From Alphaproteobacteria bacterium (GTDB lineage: Bacteria; Pseudomonadota; Alphaproteobacteria; Acetobacterales; Acetobacteraceae), in the NCBI GenBank assembly GCA_026400815.1, contig JAPLOI010000071.1, positions 110,282-174,281 on the forward strand: a DNA stretch of 64,000 nt, in the 5' to 3' direction. Made by a program: the position numbers and the translations under genes. Of this stretch, positions 28,894 through 37,467 are shown one piece after another (the stretch's first letter is position 1; every line of letters begins with the position of its first letter). Below the pieces are notes generated by a model. It searched no databases, was not told the origin of the DNA, and worked only from the letters and a program-made list of their open reading frames with translations.

Positions 28894-29139
28894 TCAGCGG
28901 CGCGGCGCGGCCTCACGCCACAGCGGCGTGTTCAGGATGCCAACACGATCGGCCTCGGTCAGGCCGACATCCTGCATCTCACGCGCATCGAAGCGGGCCA
29001 GCTGCGCCTTTTCCTGGGCGCGGGCGCGCCAGGTGCGCAGCAGCGCGAACAGGCCGGGCGTGGCCGCGGTGTCGTGCTGGGGGGTGGAAAACGAACCGGG
29101 AAGGAAGCCGGCAAGGGGACCGGCAAAGGACTGGGCCAT
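28894..29139 (-). CDS. DUF1127 small protein
   Basis: The 81-residue protein has the C-terminal DUF1127 (YjiS-like) motif LARFDAREMQDVGLTEADR. Short DUF1127 proteins in alphaproteobacteria are linked to stress, phosphate and RNA metabolism, but this one is not characterised. The first 35 residues are poorly conserved. It is transcribed divergently from the LysR gene with a 111-base gap, so it could be a target of that regulator. Confidence 0.82.
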   Translation of the reverse strand: MAQSFAGPLAGFLPGSFSTPQHDTAATPGLFALLRTWRARAQEKAQLARFDAREMQDVGLTEADRVGILNTPLWREAAPRR

Positions 29140-29250
29140 CGGGAAACTCCGTCAGCATTATTGCCGTATTCATCAAGCCCTATTATGCTGCGCCGCAGCA
29201 AATGATGATTTCTCACCCACCGCATGAATTTCCCTCATGATGCGTAGCCC

Positions 29251-30129
29251 ATGACCCAGCCCCTGCCCCCCCTGAACGGCCTGCGCGCCTTCGAGGCCGC
29301 GGCACGCCACGGCAGCTTCACCCGCGCCGCTGACGAGCTGCACGTGACGCAGACCGCGATCAGCCACCAGATCCGTAAGCTGGAGGAAGAGCTCGGCGTG
29401 CGCCTGTTCGTCCGCACGCCCGGCGCCGTGCATCTCACCCCGTCCGCCGAGGCCTATCGCGCCGCGGTGCACGATGCGTTCGACCATTTGCGCGCCGCCA
29501 CCGCGAAGCTGCTGGGCACGGATGGACGGCGCGCCCTGCGGGTTTCCACCACCCCTTCCTTCGCCAGCACCTGGCTGGTGCCGCGCCTGGCCGGCTTCCA
29601 GGCCGAGCATCCGGAGATCAACGTGGAGATCAGCACCTCCATGTCCCTGGTCGATTTCCGGCGGGAAGAGGTGGATATGGCGATCCGCTACGGCCGCGGC
29701 ACCTGGCCCGGGCTGCGCGCCACCTGGCTGTTGTCGGACGACATCTTCCCCGTCTGCACCCCCACTTTGGCCGCCCGGCTGCGCACGCCTTCCGACCTCG
29801 CCGGCCAGCGCCTGATCGCCATCTCCACCTACCGCGACATGTGGCACCGCTGGCTCACCGCCGCCGGCCAGCCATCCGAACTGGCCGACCACGCCACGGT
29901 GTTCGACATGCCGATCCTGGCGATACAGGCCGCGCTCGGCGGCATGGGCGTGGCGCTGGTGCAGGGCCCGCTGGTGGAAGCCGAACTCGCCTCCGGGCGC
30001 CTCGTGGTGCCGTTCGGCCTGCAACTCCCGTCCGAGATGGGCTTCTACATCGTAGCGCCAGAGCCCCATGCCGACCGGCCGGAGATCGCCCTGTTGCGCG
30101 CCTGGCTGCTGGACCACGCCCACGCCTAG
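29251..30129 (+). CDS. LysR-family transcriptional regulator (GcvA-like)
   Basis: The 292-residue regulator has an N-terminal winged HTH, LRAFEAAARHGSFTRAADELHVTQTAISHQIRKLEEELG, followed by a substrate-binding domain from about residue 90. The HTH and the RTPGAVHLT wing match the GcvA subgroup. A short dyad CATGA-N7-TCATG at 29223-29239 lies directly before the start and could be an autoregulatory site. The next gene follows after 34 bases, so it may regulate the downstream oxidoreductase-binding protein-hydrolase-SDR series. Confidence 0.88.
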   Translation: MTQPLPPLNGLRAFEAAARHGSFTRAADELHVTQTAISHQIRKLEEELGVRLFVRTPGAVHLTPSAEAYRAAVHDAFDHLRAATAKLLGTDGRRALRVSTTPSFASTWLVPRLAGFQAEHPEINVEISTSMSLVDFRREEVDMAIRYGRGTWPGLRATWLLSDDIFPVCTPTLAARLRTPSDLAGQRLIAISTYRDMWHRWLTAAGQPSELADHATVFDMPILAIQAALGGMGVALVQGPLVEAELASGRLVVPFGLQLPSEMGFYIVAPEPHADRPEIALLRAWLLDHAHA

Positions 30130-30163
30130 CGCCATGCTGCCCCCGCAACGGGAGCGAACAGCC

Positions 30164-31192
30164 ATGGCCGACCCCCTCCGCTACGGCATTCTCGGTGCCG
30201 CCAACATTGCGCGCTCGTTCACGCGCGGCGTGGCCGGATCGGCGCTCGCCACGGTGGCGGCCGTCGCCAGCCGCGATGCAGCCAAGGCCGCCGCCTTCGC
30301 CGCCGAATGCGGCATCCCGCGCCATCACGCCAGCTACGAGGCGCTGCTGGCCGATCCCGCGATCGAGGCGATCTACATCCCGCTGCCGAACGACATGCAC
30401 CACGACTGGGCGATCCGTTGCGTGGAAGCGGGCAAGCATGTGCTGTGCGAGAAGCCTCTGGCGATGAACGCCGCCGAAGCCCAGCGCATGTACGACGCGG
30501 CGCGACAGGCCGGCGTGCATCTCGTGGAAGCCTATCCCTACATGTCCCAGCCACAGACGCTGCGGCTGCGCGAGTTGCTGGCGCAGAACACCGTGGGGCG
30601 CATCCAACTCATCACCGCCGCCTTCGGCTTCGCCCTGGTGGCGCCGGACGGCACGCCTTTGCGCGACCCCGCCAACATCCGCCTTGATCCCGCGCGCGGC
30701 GGCGGCGGGCTGCTGGATGCCGGCACCTATTCCATGAGCATGGCCCGCATCATCGCCGGCGAACGCCCCACCCGGGCCTTCGCCACCGGCCGCGCCACGC
30801 AATCCGGCGTGGACCAGACCATCGCCGCCATCCTGGAATTCCCCTCCGGCGCCATCGCCCAGGTCACCAGCTCCATGTCCACCGCCCAGCACCGCCACGC
30901 CGTGATCGTGGGCGAGGCGGGCGTGATCGAAACCAGCTACAGCAACCACAAGCCGCCCGAGGCCGAACTCACCCTGCGCATCAAGCGCGGCGTGCCCGCC
31001 ACCGTGCCGTTCGAGACCGAAACCGTGCCCGGCGGCGACGGCTTCCGGCTGGAGGCAGAGAGCTTCGCGCGCCTGGTGCGCGAAGGTGCGCAGGCCTGGA
31101 ACGGCTGCACCGAAGCGGAATCGATTGACACCGCCCTCGCCCTTACCGCCATTGCCCGCAGCGCCCGCGAGGGCGGCTGGGTGAATGTCTGA
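30164..31192 (+). CDS. Gfo/Idh/MocA-family oxidoreductase
   Basis: The 342-residue NAD(P)-dependent enzyme starts with the Rossmann motif YGILGAANIARSF. The catalytic-site motif CEKPLAMN lies near 95, and VEAYPYMSQPQTLRLREL and GGGGLLDAGTYSMSMAR are typical of glucose-fructose oxidoreductase and dihydrodiol dehydrogenase-like members. It probably oxidises or reduces a sugar or polyol. GGGAG before the ATG at 30164 decides the start over longer in-frame options. It is the first structural gene after the LysR regulator. Confidence 0.87.
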   Translation: MADPLRYGILGAANIARSFTRGVAGSALATVAAVASRDAAKAAAFAAECGIPRHHASYEALLADPAIEAIYIPLPNDMHHDWAIRCVEAGKHVLCEKPLAMNAAEAQRMYDAARQAGVHLVEAYPYMSQPQTLRLRELLAQNTVGRIQLITAAFGFALVAPDGTPLRDPANIRLDPARGGGGLLDAGTYSMSMARIIAGERPTRAFATGRATQSGVDQTIAAILEFPSGAIAQVTSSMSTAQHRHAVIVGEAGVIETSYSNHKPPEAELTLRIKRGVPATVPFETETVPGGDGFRLEAESFARLVREGAQAWNGCTEAESIDTALALTAIARSAREGGWVNV

Positions 31193-31210
31193 CGCACAGG
31201 GAGAAACGCC

Positions 31211-32773
31211 ATGAAACGCCGCAGCCTGCTGAAAGCCGCCATCGCCGCGCCGCTGGCCGCCCCGGCCCTGGCGCAGCCGGTCCCCACGCTGCGCTTCATC
31301 CCGCAGGCCAACCTCACCGCGCTCGATCCGGTATGGACCACAGCCACGGTCACCTTCAACCACGCTTACTACGTGTTCGACACGCTCTACGCCACCGACA
31401 GCAAGGGCGCCTACCGCCCACAGATGGCCGAAGGGCACACGGTCTCGGAAGATGGCCGCATTTGGCGCTTCCCGCTGCGCGCCGGACTGTTCTTCCACGA
31501 CGGCGAACCCGTTCGCGCGCAGGATTGCGCCGCCAGCCTCGCCCGCTGGGCCAAGCGCGACCCGTTCGGCCAGATCCTGGAAAAGTCGGTCGAGAGCTGG
31601 GGTGCGGCCGATGACCGCACCGTGGAGATCAAGCTGAAGCGGCCCTTCCCGCTGCTGCTGGCCGCCATCGCCAAGGCGGAAGGCCCACCCTTCATCATGC
31701 CGGAGCGCCTCGCCAAGACAGATGCCAGCACCGCGGTGCGCGAAGTGGTCGGCTCCGGCCCGTTCCGCTTCGTGGCCGACGAATACAACTCCGGCAGCCG
31801 CGTGGTGTATGCGAAGTTCGACCGCTACCAGCCCCGCCAGGAAGCGCCAGACGGCACATCGGGCGGCAAGATGGCGCATTTCGGCCGCGTGGTCTGGAAC
31901 GTGATCGCCGACCCCTCCACCGCCGGCGCCGCGCTGCAGAACAACGAGGCGGATTGGTGGGAGCGCCCGCTGGTTGATCTCATTCCCACCCTGCTGCGCA
32001 ACCCCACGATCCGCGCCGAAGTAACGGATCCCACCGGGCGCCTGGCGCTGGCGCGCCTGAACTGCCTGCAGCCGCCGTTCAACGACGTGAAGCTGCGCCG
32101 CGCCATTCTGGCCAGCGTGCGCCAGGAAGACTTCATGCGCGCCAGCCGCGGCGACGACGAGAAGCTCTGGACCACCAGCCGCAGCCTGTTCCCAAAGAAC
32201 ACGCCGTATTTCCAGGAACACCCGGACCTGATGCCCGGCGACCTTGCCCGCGCTGCCGCCATGCTGAAGGAAGCCGGCTATGCCGGGCAGAAGGTGGTGA
32301 TCATCAACCCCACCGACTTCCCCGATATCGGCCCGCTTGGCCTGGTGATGAACGACGCGCTGAAGAAGCTGGGCGTGAACGTGGAACTGCGCGAGAGCGA
32401 CTGGGGCACCGTGATCCAGCGCCGCGCCAGCCGCGAGCCGATCGAGAAGGGCGGCTGGAGCATCTTCCACACCACCGGCCCGGCGCCGACCTATGGCTCC
32501 CCGGTCACCTCCCCTCTGGTGCGCGGCCAGGGTGAGCGCGGCTGGTTCGGCTGGTGGGGCAATGCCCGCGCCGAAGAACTGGCCGAGGCCTGGGTTGAAT
32601 CGAGCGACCCCGCCCAGCAGGCCAAGCTGGCGTACGAACTCGGCCGCCTCGCCCTCAGCGAAGTTGCCACCATCCCGGTCGGCCAGTTCTACCTGCAAAC
32701 CGCCTATCGCACCTCGCTGCGCGACATGGTGAAGGGCCTCGCACCCTTCCCCTGGGGCGTGCGGCCGGCCTGA
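31211..32773 (+). CDS. ABC transporter substrate-binding protein, family 5 (peptide/nickel type)
   Basis: The 520-residue precursor has a twin-arginine-like signal MKRRSLLKAAIAAPLAAPALA. The solute-binding family 5 core includes TVSEDGRIWRFPLRAGLFFHDGEPV and VREVVGSGPFRFV. Such proteins bind peptides, sugars or opines for Dpp/Opp importers. No permease or ATPase genes adjoin it, so it must share a membrane complex encoded elsewhere or act as a sensor. It lies 18 bases after the oxidoreductase gene. Confidence 0.86.
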   Translation: MKRRSLLKAAIAAPLAAPALAQPVPTLRFIPQANLTALDPVWTTATVTFNHAYYVFDTLYATDSKGAYRPQMAEGHTVSEDGRIWRFPLRAGLFFHDGEPVRAQDCAASLARWAKRDPFGQILEKSVESWGAADDRTVEIKLKRPFPLLLAAIAKAEGPPFIMPERLAKTDASTAVREVVGSGPFRFVADEYNSGSRVVYAKFDRYQPRQEAPDGTSGGKMAHFGRVVWNVIADPSTAGAALQNNEADWWERPLVDLIPTLLRNPTIRAEVTDPTGRLALARLNCLQPPFNDVKLRRAILASVRQEDFMRASRGDDEKLWTTSRSLFPKNTPYFQEHPDLMPGDLARAAAMLKEAGYAGQKVVIINPTDFPDIGPLGLVMNDALKKLGVNVELRESDWGTVIQRRASREPIEKGGWSIFHTTGPAPTYGSPVTSPLVRGQGERGWFGWWGNARAEELAEAWVESSDPAQQAKLAYELGRLALSEVATIPVGQFYLQTAYRTSLRDMVKGLAPFPWGVRPA

Positions 32774-32787
32774 GGAACGCACCAAAC

Positions 32788-33912
32788 ATGAGCACCCCCT
32801 ACGTTCCGCCTGCCGACGGCACCCCCTGGGACAGGGTGGCGCCCGAGGCCGCCGGCTTCGATGCCGCCAAGCTGCAGGAGGCGGTGGCCTTCGCGCTCGC
32901 CAATGAAACCAAGTGGCAGCGCGATGTGCGCACCCAGCTCGAAACCGGCACGTTCGAGCCGCCGCCGGACAATTTCCTGTTCGGCCCCGTCGCCAACCGC
33001 AGCGGCCCCAACGGGCTGATCCTGCGCGGCGGCAAGCTGGTTGCCTCCTGGGGTGACACGCGCGCGGTGGACATGACCTTTTCGGTCGCGAAATCCTATC
33101 TCTCCATCCTCGCCGGCCTCGCCGTGGCCGATGGGCTGATCCGCGACCTCGACGAGCCCGTGGGCCGCACGGTGGATGATGGCGGCTTCGATGGCCCGCA
33201 CAACGGCGCCATCACCTGGCGCCATTTGCTGCACCAGACCTCGGAATGGGAAGGCACGCTGTTCGGCAAGCCCGACCAGATCGACCGCAACCGCACGCTC
33301 GCCACCGAGTTCGCCGGCACCAGCAACATGAAGAAGGGCGAGGCCCGCCCGCTGCGCGAGCCCGGCAGCTACTGGGAATACAACGACGTGCGGGTGAACC
33401 GCCTGAGCCTGGCGTTGCTGCGCCGCTTCGGCCGCGCCCTGCCGCAGGTCTTCGCCGAGCGCGTGATGGCCCCGATCGGGGCCTCTTCCGAGTGGCGCTG
33501 GAGCGGCTATTCCAACTCCTACGTGCTGGTGAACGGGCAAAGCATCCGTAGCGTTTCCGGCGGCGGCCACTGGGGCGGCGGCGTGTTCATCCATGCCGAG
33601 GACCAGGCGCGCATCGGCCTGATGATGGCCCGCAACGGCGCCTGGGGCGGGCGGGAGTTACTCTCGGCGGACTGGGTTTCCCAATCCCTCACGCCCTGCC
33701 CGATCAAGCCGGATTACGGCTTCCTCTGGTGGCTGAACACCGGCCGCGGCCCCAAGCCGAGCGCCCCGGCGGACAGCTACTGGGCCACCGGCGCCGGCGG
33801 CAACTTCACCTGGGTCGATCCCACGCACGACATCGTCGCCGTGCTGCGCTGGCACGATGCCGCCCAGCTCGATGCCTGGATCGGAAAGGTGCTCGGGGCG
33901 CTGAAGGGATGA
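32788..33912 (+). CDS. serine hydrolase of the class C beta-lactamase/DD-peptidase fold
   Basis: The 374-residue protein has SVAK (Ser99, Lys102) as the nucleophile motif, YWEYNDV with the YxN motif around 194, and GAGGN near the C-terminus in place of the KTG-like strand. The fold covers esterases, amidases and D-aminopeptidases. There is no signal peptide, so a cytosolic esterase or amidase acting on the imported compound is likely. Its stop overlaps the SDR start (ATGA). Confidence 0.83.
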   Translation: MSTPYVPPADGTPWDRVAPEAAGFDAAKLQEAVAFALANETKWQRDVRTQLETGTFEPPPDNFLFGPVANRSGPNGLILRGGKLVASWGDTRAVDMTFSVAKSYLSILAGLAVADGLIRDLDEPVGRTVDDGGFDGPHNGAITWRHLLHQTSEWEGTLFGKPDQIDRNRTLATEFAGTSNMKKGEARPLREPGSYWEYNDVRVNRLSLALLRRFGRALPQVFAERVMAPIGASSEWRWSGYSNSYVLVNGQSIRSVSGGGHWGGGVFIHAEDQARIGLMMARNGAWGGRELLSADWVSQSLTPCPIKPDYGFLWWLNTGRGPKPSAPADSYWATGAGGNFTWVDPTHDIVAVLRWHDAAQLDAWIGKVLGALKG

Positions 33913-34595
33913 AGACCGCGCTCGTCACCGGCGGCGGCCGAGGCATCGGCCGCGCGGTGGCGGCGCGCCTGCTCGCCGATGGCTGGCGCGTGGTGGTGGC
34001 GGACCGTGACGCGGATGGCCCGCCCGGCGCCCGCACGGTACGCTGCGACGTGTCCGATGAAGCCGCCGTGCAGGGCTTGGTTGCCGGTATCGAAGCCCGG
34101 GAAGCCCGGCTCGACGGCCTCGTCTGCAACGCCGGCTTCGGCATCACCAAGCCGCTGGCCCAGCTTTCGCTTGCCGAGTGGAACAGCGTGCTGGGCACCA
34201 ACCTCACCAGCATCTTCCTGCTTGCACGCGCCACGGAGAAGCTGCTGCGTGCCGCGAACGGCAGCATCCTTACCATCGCCTCCACCCGCGCCCACCAGTC
34301 GGAACCGAATTCGGAGGCCTATGCCGCCTCCAAGGGCGGCATCGTCGCTCTCACCCACGCGCTGGCCGCCTCGCTGGCCCCGGTGCGGGTGAACTGCATC
34401 TCCCCGGGCTGGATCCGCACCAAGGGCCCCGCCCCCTCGGCGGAGGACCATGCCCAGCACTGGGCCGGCCGCGTCGGCCAACCGGAGGACATCGCCGCCG
34501 CCGCCGCCTTCCTGCTTGGCCCCGACTCCGGTTTCGTCACCGGCACGGAGCTGGTCATCGACGGCGGGATGACCCGGAAGATGATCTACATCTGA
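33909..34595 (+). CDS. short-chain dehydrogenase/reductase
   Basis: The 228-residue SDR is complete and compact: MKTALVTGGGRGIGRAV at the N-terminus, VCNAGFG in place of NNAG, Ser in TIASTRAHQS and the catalytic AYAASKGG. The C-terminus GTELVIDGGM is classical. The ATG overlaps the hydrolase stop, so translation is coupled. It closes an operon with Gfo/Idh, a binding protein and a serine hydrolase, which suggests catabolism of an esterified or amidated sugar-like compound (inference). Confidence 0.88.
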   Translation: MKTALVTGGGRGIGRAVAARLLADGWRVVVADRDADGPPGARTVRCDVSDEAAVQGLVAGIEAREARLDGLVCNAGFGITKPLAQLSLAEWNSVLGTNLTSIFLLARATEKLLRAANGSILTIASTRAHQSEPNSEAYAASKGGIVALTHALAASLAPVRVNCISPGWIRTKGPAPSAEDHAQHWAGRVGQPEDIAAAAAFLLGPDSGFVTGTELVIDGGMTRKMIYI

Positions 34596-34658
34596 GAGCA
34601 ATCCCGCGGTTATTTGAAAATCCGGCTTTCCGGCCGGCCGCGATGGGAGCAAGGAAGA

Positions 34659-34890
34659 TTCACCACAGAGGGCACAGAGAAGAACAGGAGAACACGGAGG
34701 ATGCCTCGTCTGCGTGATCTCCGTGGTTCTCTGTGTTGAACCCTTTCTACGGGACTACCGCCTCGCCACGGACGGAGTACGCAATATTCCATCGAACGGA
34801 GCAATACCAGCCTGCAACAGCAATGACCGATGCGACGGCGGGGGGAAAGAACTGGATTGCTTCGCTTCGCTTGCAATGACGGCGGGTGAT
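34659..34890 (+). repeat. composite dispersed repeat, copy A
   Basis: This holds CACAGAG/CACGGAG units (34661-34745), the exact 19-mer GGAGGATGCCTCGTCTGCG also found in copy B, and a block with CAATGACCGATG and GCTTCGCTTCGCTTGCAATG, part of the widespread GCAATGACGG repeat. The 34596-34962 interval contains no convincing gene. Open frames here give the AMTAG- and TEDA-type translations that such repeats generate. Confidence 0.75.
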
Positions 34891-34962
34891 GGGTTGGTGG
34901 TTGCGGGGGGTGGGCTTTGGGCACGAGGAATCGCCGCGGGACGCGGGGTTTTTGCGACGGAT

Positions 34963-35355
34963 TCAGGGTGAATTCGGGCAGCCTGGCGCCCATGGGGGCG
35001 CGCGGGCGGCCTGCGCGGGGCGGAGTTCGGGCGCGCGGTGGCCGGACAGAGCCATGCCCTCGGCGCGGTCGCAGCGCATGAGCCAGCCGAGCCGGGCGCG
35101 CAGGCGAAACACCCGGCGCATGGCATACGGATCCCAGTCGGAGTCCTGGTCTTCGGTGGGGTCGGTGGTGATGGAGAGGAGCCAGTCCTTGTGCGGGCGG
35201 CGCACGGCGTGGCAAGTGGCCCCCGCGGCCGAGAAGGCGGCGAGCAGGGCCAGCAGAAGGAGCTTGAGGGCGGCCGGAATCTGGGCGTGCAGGATCGCCC
35301 GCGCCCAGGGGCGCGGTGCGTCGGCTTCGCTCGGTGCGGCGGCTTGATGTGGCAT
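34963..35355 (-). CDS. hypothetical small protein with one membrane helix
   Basis: The 130-residue protein is not recognised. Residues about 26-48 (IPAALKLLLLALLAAFSAAG) form one hydrophobic helix, followed by an acidic stretch TTDPTEDQDSDW and a basic, Arg/Pro-rich tail. It could be a single-pass inner-membrane protein. The ATG at 35355 was chosen; a GTG at 35373 in frame adds six residues. The gene is bracketed by copies A and B of a composite repeat, and its last 40 residues are low in complexity. A faint resemblance in layout to the frame at 50695-51309 exists. Confidence 0.45.
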   Translation of the reverse strand: MPHQAAAPSEADAPRPWARAILHAQIPAALKLLLLALLAAFSAAGATCHAVRRPHKDWLLSITTDPTEDQDSDWDPYAMRRVFRLRARLGWLMRCDRAEGMALSGHRAPELRPAQAARAPPWAPGCPNSP

Positions 35356-35467
35356 CACCAGGAATTCCAGCACAGCTGAGACCGGTGATCCAGAAAAATT
35401 TCTTATTTTATGTGAAATTTTATGTTTGACAGGAAAATGAAGCTTCGCTGGTTTCGCGCAGGGCCGG

Positions 35468-35489
35468 GGAAGGAAGGAAGGAAGGAAGG
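35468..35489 (+). repeat. (GGAA)n microsatellite
   Basis: Five uninterrupted GGAA units precede composite repeat copy B. The tract is not inside any credible gene, so phase variation of a protein is not suggested. Confidence 0.7.
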
Positions 35490-35660
35490 TTCAACACGGA
35501 GGACACGGAGAAGAGCAGGAGGGCACGGAGGATGCCTCGTCTGCGGGTCCACCGTGGCGCCACGAACGGGGGCATATCAGCGCGCAGACTCAATGACCGA
35601 TGGTGTGGCGGGGAGAAAGAACTGTATTGCTACGCTTCGCTCGCAATGACGGTGGGATGA
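35490..35660 (+). repeat. composite dispersed repeat, copy B
   Basis: Direct-orientation relative of copy A, about 830 bases downstream. It shares the CACGGAG units, the 19-mer GGAGGATGCCTCGTCTGCG, CAATGACCGATG, AAAGAACTG and the GCAATGACGG terminus, but lacks about 60 bases of the central part of copy A. The whole 35356-35900 interval holds only this repeat, an AT-rich stretch (35385-35445), hairpin copy 4 and unremarkable sequence. Confidence 0.75.
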
Positions 35661-35737
35661 TGGGGCAGGGCTTGCGGCGGTTGGTAGAATTTTTTCTATC
35701 GATGCGAGAAGACCGAGCCTCCCCGACCCAGAAATAT

Positions 35738-35784
35738 GAAGTTATTTTGCTTCTTTTTGTTCACAAAAAGAAGAATCCTTGCTT
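35738..35784 (-). repeat. AT-rich hairpin repeat, copy 4
   Basis: In minus orientation this is AAGCAAGGATT, arms CTTCTTTTTGT and ACAAAAAGAAG (35763-35773 and 35750-35760) around GA, then CAAAATAACTTC. Relative to copies 1 and 3 one C-G pair of the stem has become G-C, a compensatory change. It is the only copy with no gene ending next to it. Confidence 0.82.
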
Positions 35785-35900
35785 CATACCATCACAGGAA
35801 GAGTCGGCGATTGCCGGGGTTGGCATGATCTCGGGTAACGCAGTGTTGCCATGGCCTGGCATTGCCGGTAACGCTCGCGATGTTGCACGCGGACAGCAGC

Positions 35901-36281
35901 ATGGCCCGCCCTCACCCCGCGCCCCGGCGCACGCACCGCACCACGCTGCTGGCCGCCTTCGCAGCGCTGGCGGTGCTTCTGCGCCTGCTTCTGCCGCCGA
36001 TGCCCATGCCGGCCCCGCCGGCGCCGGAAGACGCGCTGGCCCTGCTGTTATCCGGCGGCGGCATCTGCCATTCCGACCCGTCCACGCCCGCCCAGGACCA
36101 GGGCGGCCTCACTTGCCCGCTCTGCCCGGTCTGCGACGGCCCTGCCGCCGTGCTGCTGCCGGCGCCCCGCAGCCGCGCCGTGGCAGCGCCGGCCCGCCGC
36201 CTTCTGCCACCCGCAACCGCCCCGCCGGCCGCCGCCTTCGCGATCGCCCAACCACGCGGCCCCCCTGCCCTCTCCGCCTGA
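35901..36281 (+). CDS. DUF2946-like small exported/membrane protein
   Basis: The 126-residue protein has a basic N-terminus followed by one hydrophobic helix (TTLLAAFAALAVLLRLLL), then a Cys/His segment GGICHSD and LTCPLCPVCDG. The latter is the CPLC signature of DUF2946-type proteins found beside metal-uptake genes. A metal-related role in the envelope is plausible, not shown. ATG 35901 with GGACAG upstream was chosen; ATGs at 35862 and 35880 are alternatives. It lies 55 bases upstream of the iron-siderophore binding protein gene. Confidence 0.65.
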   Translation: MARPHPAPRRTHRTTLLAAFAALAVLLRLLLPPMPMPAPPAPEDALALLLSGGGICHSDPSTPAQDQGGLTCPLCPVCDGPAAVLLPAPRSRAVAAPARRLLPPATAPPAAAFAIAQPRGPPALSA

Positions 36282-36336
36282 CCCGGCCACCGGCGCCCAT
36301 GCGCGCCGTTCCTGCCCGTCATTCCGGAGAATTCCC

Positions 36337-37467
36337 ATGCCCGTCCTGTCCCGGCGCCGCGCCCTCGCGCTGCCCCTGCTTGCCGCCTTTCCTGCCGCCG
36401 CCGCGCCGCTCACCGTCACCGACGCGCTCGGCCGCAGCGTCACCCTCCGCGCCCCGCCCGAACGCATCGCGCTGAACTTCAACTTCGAGGAATTCACCGC
36501 CGCCGGCGGCGTGGAGGCCTGGAGCAAGGTGGTTGGCTTCTCGCGCGAGCTCTGGGCTGGCTGGCGCGCCGGCTCCTTCAGGCGGTACCTGCCGGCGATC
36601 CCCCGGCTCGCCACCCTGCCGGATTTCGGCCACACCGATGGCGGCGACTTCAGCGCCGAGAAGGTGATCGCGCTGCGGCCCGACCTGCTGCTGGTCGCCG
36701 ACTGGACCTACCAGCCGATGAAGGAACAAATGGCGCAGTTCGAGGCACTGGGCATCCCCGTCGTGGTCATCGACTACAACGCGCAGAACCCCGCCCGCCA
36801 CCTCGCCAGCACCCGCGCCCTCGGCCTCGTCACCGGCCAGGCGGCCCGCGGCGAGGCGCTGGCCACGCTCTACGCCACCAAGCTCGCCGACATCCAGGCC
36901 CGCGCCGCCCGTGGCATTGCCGCGGATGGCGGCCGCAAGCCCAAGGTCTATGTGGAACTCGGCCAGGGCGGCGCGGACGTGGTGGGCAACACCTACTGGC
37001 GCGGCATGTGGGGCCGCATGATCGACCTGGTCGGTGCCGAGAACATCGCCGCCAACCGCCTGGCCGGCGCCGGCAACTGGGGCCCGCTGAACCCGGAATA
37101 CGTGATTGCCGCCAACCCGGATGCGATCTTCATCGCCGGCTCCTCCTGGGCCAATCGCCCGAACGCGGTGCTGACGGGGTTCGACGCCGACCTCGCCACC
37201 ACGCGCGCCCGCCTCGCCCCCTATGCGCGGCGCCAGGGCTGGGCGGACCTCACGGCCATCCGCACCGGCCAGCTGTTTGCCATCGAGCACGGCCTGTCCC
37301 GCTCGCTGTGGGACTACACGGCCATGCAGTTCATCGCGAAGGCGCTGTGGCCGGCGCAGTTCGCCGATATCGACCCGGTGGCGGAGCTGCGCGACTACCA
37401 CGCCACATACCTGCCGGTGGCCTTCGAGGGCACCTGGATGGCCCGCCTCACGCCCCCCGCGGCATGA
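36337..37467 (+). CDS. iron-siderophore/cobalamin-type ABC transporter substrate-binding protein
   Basis: The 376-residue precursor has a signal peptide with Tat-like RRR (LSRRRALALPLLAAF, cleavage near AAA). The class III binding fold includes TVTDALGRSVTLRAPPERIALNF at the mature N-terminus and VVVIDYNAQNPARHLASTRALG linking the lobes. Such proteins deliver ferric siderophores, heme or B12 to a FecCD-type permease. GGAG precedes the ATG. The neighbours supply permease and ATPase; no TonB-dependent receptor is in the window. Confidence 0.87.
   Translation: MPVLSRRRALALPLLAAFPAAAAPLTVTDALGRSVTLRAPPERIALNFNFEEFTAAGGVEAWSKVVGFSRELWAGWRAGSFRRYLPAIPRLATLPDFGHTDGGDFSAEKVIALRPDLLLVADWTYQPMKEQMAQFEALGIPVVVIDYNAQNPARHLASTRALGLVTGQAARGEALATLYATKLADIQARAARGIAADGGRKPKVYVELGQGGADVVGNTYWRGMWGRMIDLVGAENIAANRLAGAGNWGPLNPEYVIAANPDAIFIAGSSWANRPNAVLTGFDADLATTRARLAPYARRQGWADLTAIRTGQLFAIEHGLSRSLWDYTAMQFIAKALWPAQFADIDPVAELRDYHATYLPVAFEGTWMARLTPPAA

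Noticed and set aside
34700..35700. Several short open frames in the repeat zone
   Set aside because: They are translations of dispersed repeats (ASLAMT- and RGHRE-type peptides) and lack ribosome sites.
35660..35900. Possible cobalamin riboswitch or Fur box ahead of the iron ABC operon
   Set aside because: I looked for the conserved B12-box pattern and a 19-base Fur-like dyad and saw neither; only hairpin copy 4 is there.
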